The notes beneath the pieces are model-generated. The model was not told where the DNA came from and ran no database searches. It saw only the letters and a list, made by a program, of their open reading frames with translations. A program made the translations under genes and the position numbers. A stretch of 64,000 bases of DNA from Burkholderia sp. BCC0506 (GTDB lineage Bacteria > Pseudomonadota > Gammaproteobacteria > Burkholderiales > Burkholderiaceae): assembly GCF_902833145.1 (NCBI RefSeq), contig NZ_CADFEN010000005.1, positions 496,001 through 560,000 on the forward strand. The letters are read 5' to 3'. Within the stretch, counting starts at the first letter, position 1, and every line of letters starts with the position of its first letter. Shown here piece after piece: positions 62,158 through 64,000 of the stretch.

Positions 62158-62622
62158 ATGACGCTCGCTCACGCACGGGAAGGCGGCGTAGACGTCTGGA
62201 TCGTCCGGCTTCCCGGGCACGCCCCCTATGCCTACACGCACCTCAAGCGGATATTCTCGTCCGACGACTCTCGACATCGGGTCGTGACGATCGACCTGCA
62301 GAAACTGCTCGCCTGCGCGGATCGCGACACCACCGACTATGTGCTGCCGTCGGTTCAGTACTGGGCGCCCGGAAAAGCCGCGGGCATTCGCGAATTCCTC
62401 GATCCGAGCCGGGAGCGGATTCCGGACATGCCGTTCATCACGTTTCGCGAGACGAGAACCCGAACGTGGCTCGGCATTCCCGGCCTGTCGAAAGTCGGCG
62501 TCGCATCGTTCCGTAACGGCCAGCATCGCGCGCGCTATCTCGCATATGCCGGTGCGGCGACGTTACCCGTCGAAGTCCACGAAACCGAAGCCGATTTGCT
62601 CGTGCGCTATTGCGGCGAGTGA
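62158..62622 (+). CDS. Plasmid fertility inhibition factor-like protein
   Basis: 154 aa from the ATG with GAGGAAA upstream. WIVRLPGHAPYAYTHLKRIFSSDDSRHRVVTIDLQKLLACADRDTTDYVLPSV and VGVASFRNGQHRARYLAYAGAATLPVEVHE resemble the FiwA-type fertility-inhibition family I recall; the FRNGQHRAR stretch also resembles a ParB-like NTP-binding motif. Such factors block conjugation of other plasmids; chromosomal copies suggest a past mobile element. Assignment from memory, not from a search. Confidence 0.6.
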   Translation: MTLAHAREGGVDVWIVRLPGHAPYAYTHLKRIFSSDDSRHRVVTIDLQKLLACADRDTTDYVLPSVQYWAPGKAAGIREFLDPSRERIPDMPFITFRETRTRTWLGIPGLSKVGVASFRNGQHRARYLAYAGAATLPVEVHETEADLLVRYCGE

Positions 62623-62675
62623 CGACTGGCGTGGCTGTGCTGCGTGCTGCCGCTCGCGTCGATGCCGGCCAGCGT

Positions 62676-63191
62676 TCAAGCCCGGATCGCGTAAATCCGG
62701 TCGGTGACTTCCGTTTGTCCGATGCGGCTCGTTTCGACACCGGCCAATTGCCAGCCGTTGTGTTCGTAGAACCCGATCGCACGCACGTTGCCCTCCAGCA
62801 CCTGCAGATGGACCCGGTCCACACCGATCGACCGGGCCCATGCGCGAACGGCTTCGATCATGCGCTTGCCCGTGCCGCCGCCGTGATGCGAAGGATGGAC
62901 GTGCAGGCAGTCGAGCAATACGCCACGCGCCGGATCGACGGGGCGCTCGGCGCTGACGAAGCCGACGGGCTCGCCATTCGCCTCCGCAATCAGCACGAGC
63001 CCCCACTCGCTCTCGTTGCGCTCGAGATACTTGCGCCATCGCAGCGCGTGTTCCGTCGGCAGCTCGTCGGACAGGTAGCTGGCCGGAAGGATGTGGCTAT
63101 AGGCGGTTTGCCAGCTCAGCGTGTGCAGGCGGGCAATGTGGTGCGCGTCGCGGGCCGTCGCGGCGCGCAGCGTGGTCCGGCTATCCGGCAT
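62676..63191 (-). CDS. GNAT-family N-acetyltransferase
   Basis: 171 aa. TTLRAATARDAHHIARLHTLSWQTAYSHILP opening, the acetyl-CoA loop VHPSHHGGGTGKRMIEAVRAWARS, and VLEGNVRAIGFYEHNGWQLAGVE are the GNAT motifs. Substrate unknown. GGAG lies 9 bp before the ATG at 63191; a TTG three codons upstream is also possible. Confidence 0.88.
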   Translation of the reverse strand: MPDSRTTLRAATARDAHHIARLHTLSWQTAYSHILPASYLSDELPTEHALRWRKYLERNESEWGLVLIAEANGEPVGFVSAERPVDPARGVLLDCLHVHPSHHGGGTGKRMIEAVRAWARSIGVDRVHLQVLEGNVRAIGFYEHNGWQLAGVETSRIGQTEVTDRIYAIRA

Positions 63192-63304
63192 CGGTAGCAA
63201 CTCCTTCTGCTGGTTCGCTTGATCGGCATGGGTCTTCGCAAAATATACCGTGCTTTGCGAGATGCCTCTCGCAGGACTCGTCGTCGGATGCTCGGCACGC
63301 GGGC

Positions 63305-63340
63305 AAAAAAAATCCCGACGCCTTCATCGGTCATCGGGAT
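63305..63340 (-). terminator. Intrinsic terminator upstream of the GNAT gene
   Basis: ATCCCGA pairs with TCGGGAT, followed by eight T on the minus strand. Ends a minus-strand transcript from about 63.4 kb before the GNAT promoter. Confidence 0.75.
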
Positions 63341-63450
63341 CGAACGGCCCTGCAAAGCAAGAGGGCACGAGGAAGGTCACACATTACACGCATGTAAGAC
63401 TGTTGCGCTTTGTCGGTTCGCGCCAAGACCCTGTTCGATTCCGCCAATCA

Positions 63451-63466
63451 GCCGCTCATGAGCGGC
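63451..63466. repeat. 16-bp perfect palindrome
   Basis: GCCGCTCATGAGCGGC, just beyond the terminator at 63475-63507. Could be a second RNA hairpin or a protein site. Confidence 0.6.
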
Positions 63467-63474
63467 CGTAAACG

Positions 63475-63507
63475 AAAAAAGCCTGCTCGCGTTTGGCGCG
63501 AGCAGGC
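63475..63507 (-). terminator. Intrinsic terminator
   Basis: GCCTGCTCGCG pairs with CGCGAGCAGGC (11 bp, 5-nt loop), followed by TTTTTT on the minus strand. Preceded by a CCTCGTGCC motif, so it may end a short RNA starting near 63.55 kb. Confidence 0.8.
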
Positions 63508-63940
63508 AAGAAAACGGATCAGCATTCGAGGCACGAGGGCTGTCCATAAAAGATAACGGCACGGCGCGCAGGAACCTTAGGCAAAATTGGAACGTTGCAG
63601 AGAACCGGCCCGAACGTTGTCATCGCAACGACACGAAAACGCGACACGAAGCACGCCGCGCCTGCTTCGCCCCCTCCGCCATCCATGAACCTGCGGCGCT
63701 ATCGGTCCATACCGCGCACGATGCGCGCCCGAGTTCGACACCCGTTCGTCTCGCCTCGTCCGAGGTCCGATATTCGGTAGCGAAGTCATCTCGCCGGAGC
63801 GAGTCGTCTCGGTGCGCTTTACGCAATCGTTCTTTTGAAGCGCGAGGCCTAGACGGGATCCAGTTGATTCATTGAATACGCGGATACCCTTCGCCACGGA
63901 CGCGCCGACTAAAACACATTGGCTGTGTTCGAACGCGAGA

Positions 63941-63979
63941 AAGCAAAAAGCCCGGCTCAATGAACCGGGCTTTTTGCTT
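63941..63979 (-). terminator. Terminator of tRNA-His
   Basis: AAGCAAAAAGCCCGG pairs with CCGGGCTTTTTGCTT, 9 bp beyond the tRNA 3' end. The A/T-flanked stem is symmetrical, so it can also terminate plus-strand transcription. Confidence 0.85.
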
Positions 63980-63987
63980 GAATTTGT

Positions 63988-64000
63988 TGGGGTGGCTGAT
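63988..64000 (-). tRNA. tRNA-His, 3' end (partial)
   Basis: Reading the minus strand, the last bases are ATCAGCCACCCCA: the 3' half of an acceptor stem (CAGCCAC), an unpaired C at the discriminator position and encoded CCA. C73 before CCA is the hallmark of bacterial tRNA-His, and the acceptor sequence agrees with E. coli tRNA-His as I remember it. The terminator just downstream fits. The rest lies beyond the right edge. Confidence 0.75.

Larger units (their letters stand above)
63192..64000. other. Terminator-rich region up to the tRNA-His edge
   Basis: No protein gene I trust; open frames here are Arg-rich and unlike proteins. It carries three intrinsic terminators on the minus strand, a 16-bp palindrome, two copies of GGCACGAGG and the end of tRNA-His. 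Short untranslated RNAs are likely. Confidence 0.5.

Noticed and set aside
63377-63562. Small minus-strand ORF containing a terminator hairpin
   Set aside because: Its reading frame passes through an intrinsic terminator, so it would not be transcribed in full; treated as RNA features instead.
63577-63960. 127-codon minus-strand ORF near the right edge
   Set aside because: Arg/Ser-rich, no ribosome-binding site, runs from the tRNA terminator; looks like chance.

Overview
The window is GC-rich chromosomal DNA (about 65-68 % G+C by eye) with the codon bias, gene families and gene order of a Burkholderia cepacia complex species, most like B. cenocepacia chromosome 1. Pointers are an AmrAB-OprA type RND pump beside type-1 fimbrial genes, an Sbp-CysTWA-CysB sulfate operon, lexA with SOS boxes, and a partial tRNA-His at the right edge. 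Most of the left two thirds is transcribed on the minus strand.

Layout. 1-419: truncated type-1 pilin. 1.2-7.8 kb: RND multidrug pump (outer-membrane factor, permease, adaptor) with a divergent TetR repressor and a clear operator. 8.2-9.4 kb: M23 peptidase. 9.5-11.8 kb: polar amino-acid ABC importer without an ATPase gene. 12.0-21.3 kb: chaperone-usher fimbrial operon (pilin, chaperone, usher, second chaperone, tip-like subunit) with a filamentous-haemagglutinin-like, GLUG-repeat adhesin gene inserted in it. 22.2-23.5 kb: KgtP-like 2-oxoglutarate permease. 23.7-28.7 kb: PrkA-YeaH-SpoVR stress operon. 29.3-31.0 kb: chemoreceptor. 31.3-37.0 kb: ribose operon rbsBACRK with a LacI-type operator; rbsR carries a 5-bp tandem duplication that shifts its last codons. 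37.6-42.7 kb: sulfate uptake operon sbp-cysTWA-cysB. 42.9-44.7 kb: lexA behind two SOS boxes and two small genes.

44.8-50.1 kb: universal stress protein, NodIJ-type ABC exporter, then selU (tRNA 2-selenouridine synthase) overlapping a CTCC-motif permease gene. 50.2-54.0 kb: LysR regulator divergent from an M20 peptidase and an MFS carrier. 54.1-56.4 kb: aldo/keto reductase, then a thioesterase and an HxlR regulator sharing a divergent promoter with two matching operators. 56.7-63.2 kb: small accessory genes (PLD nuclease, VOC protein, lipoprotein, DUF695-RraB protein, fertility-inhibition-like protein, GNAT) separated by hairpin-rich spacers. 63.2-64.0 kb: no protein gene I trust; stacked minus-strand terminators and the 3' end of tRNA-His.

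Most unusual items: (i) a two-partner-secretion-type adhesin without a TpsB, wired into a chaperone-usher operon; (ii) a candidate ~60-nt sRNA downstream of kgtP with its own promoter, an anti-Shine-Dalgarno stretch and an intrinsic terminator, plus three looser minus-strand units sharing CCTCGTGCC; (iii) the rbsR frameshift; (iv) a pentanucleotide repeat touching the start of a small membrane ORF; (v) coupling of selU to a permease. All functions are read from sequence features and remembered family knowledge; no database search was run.
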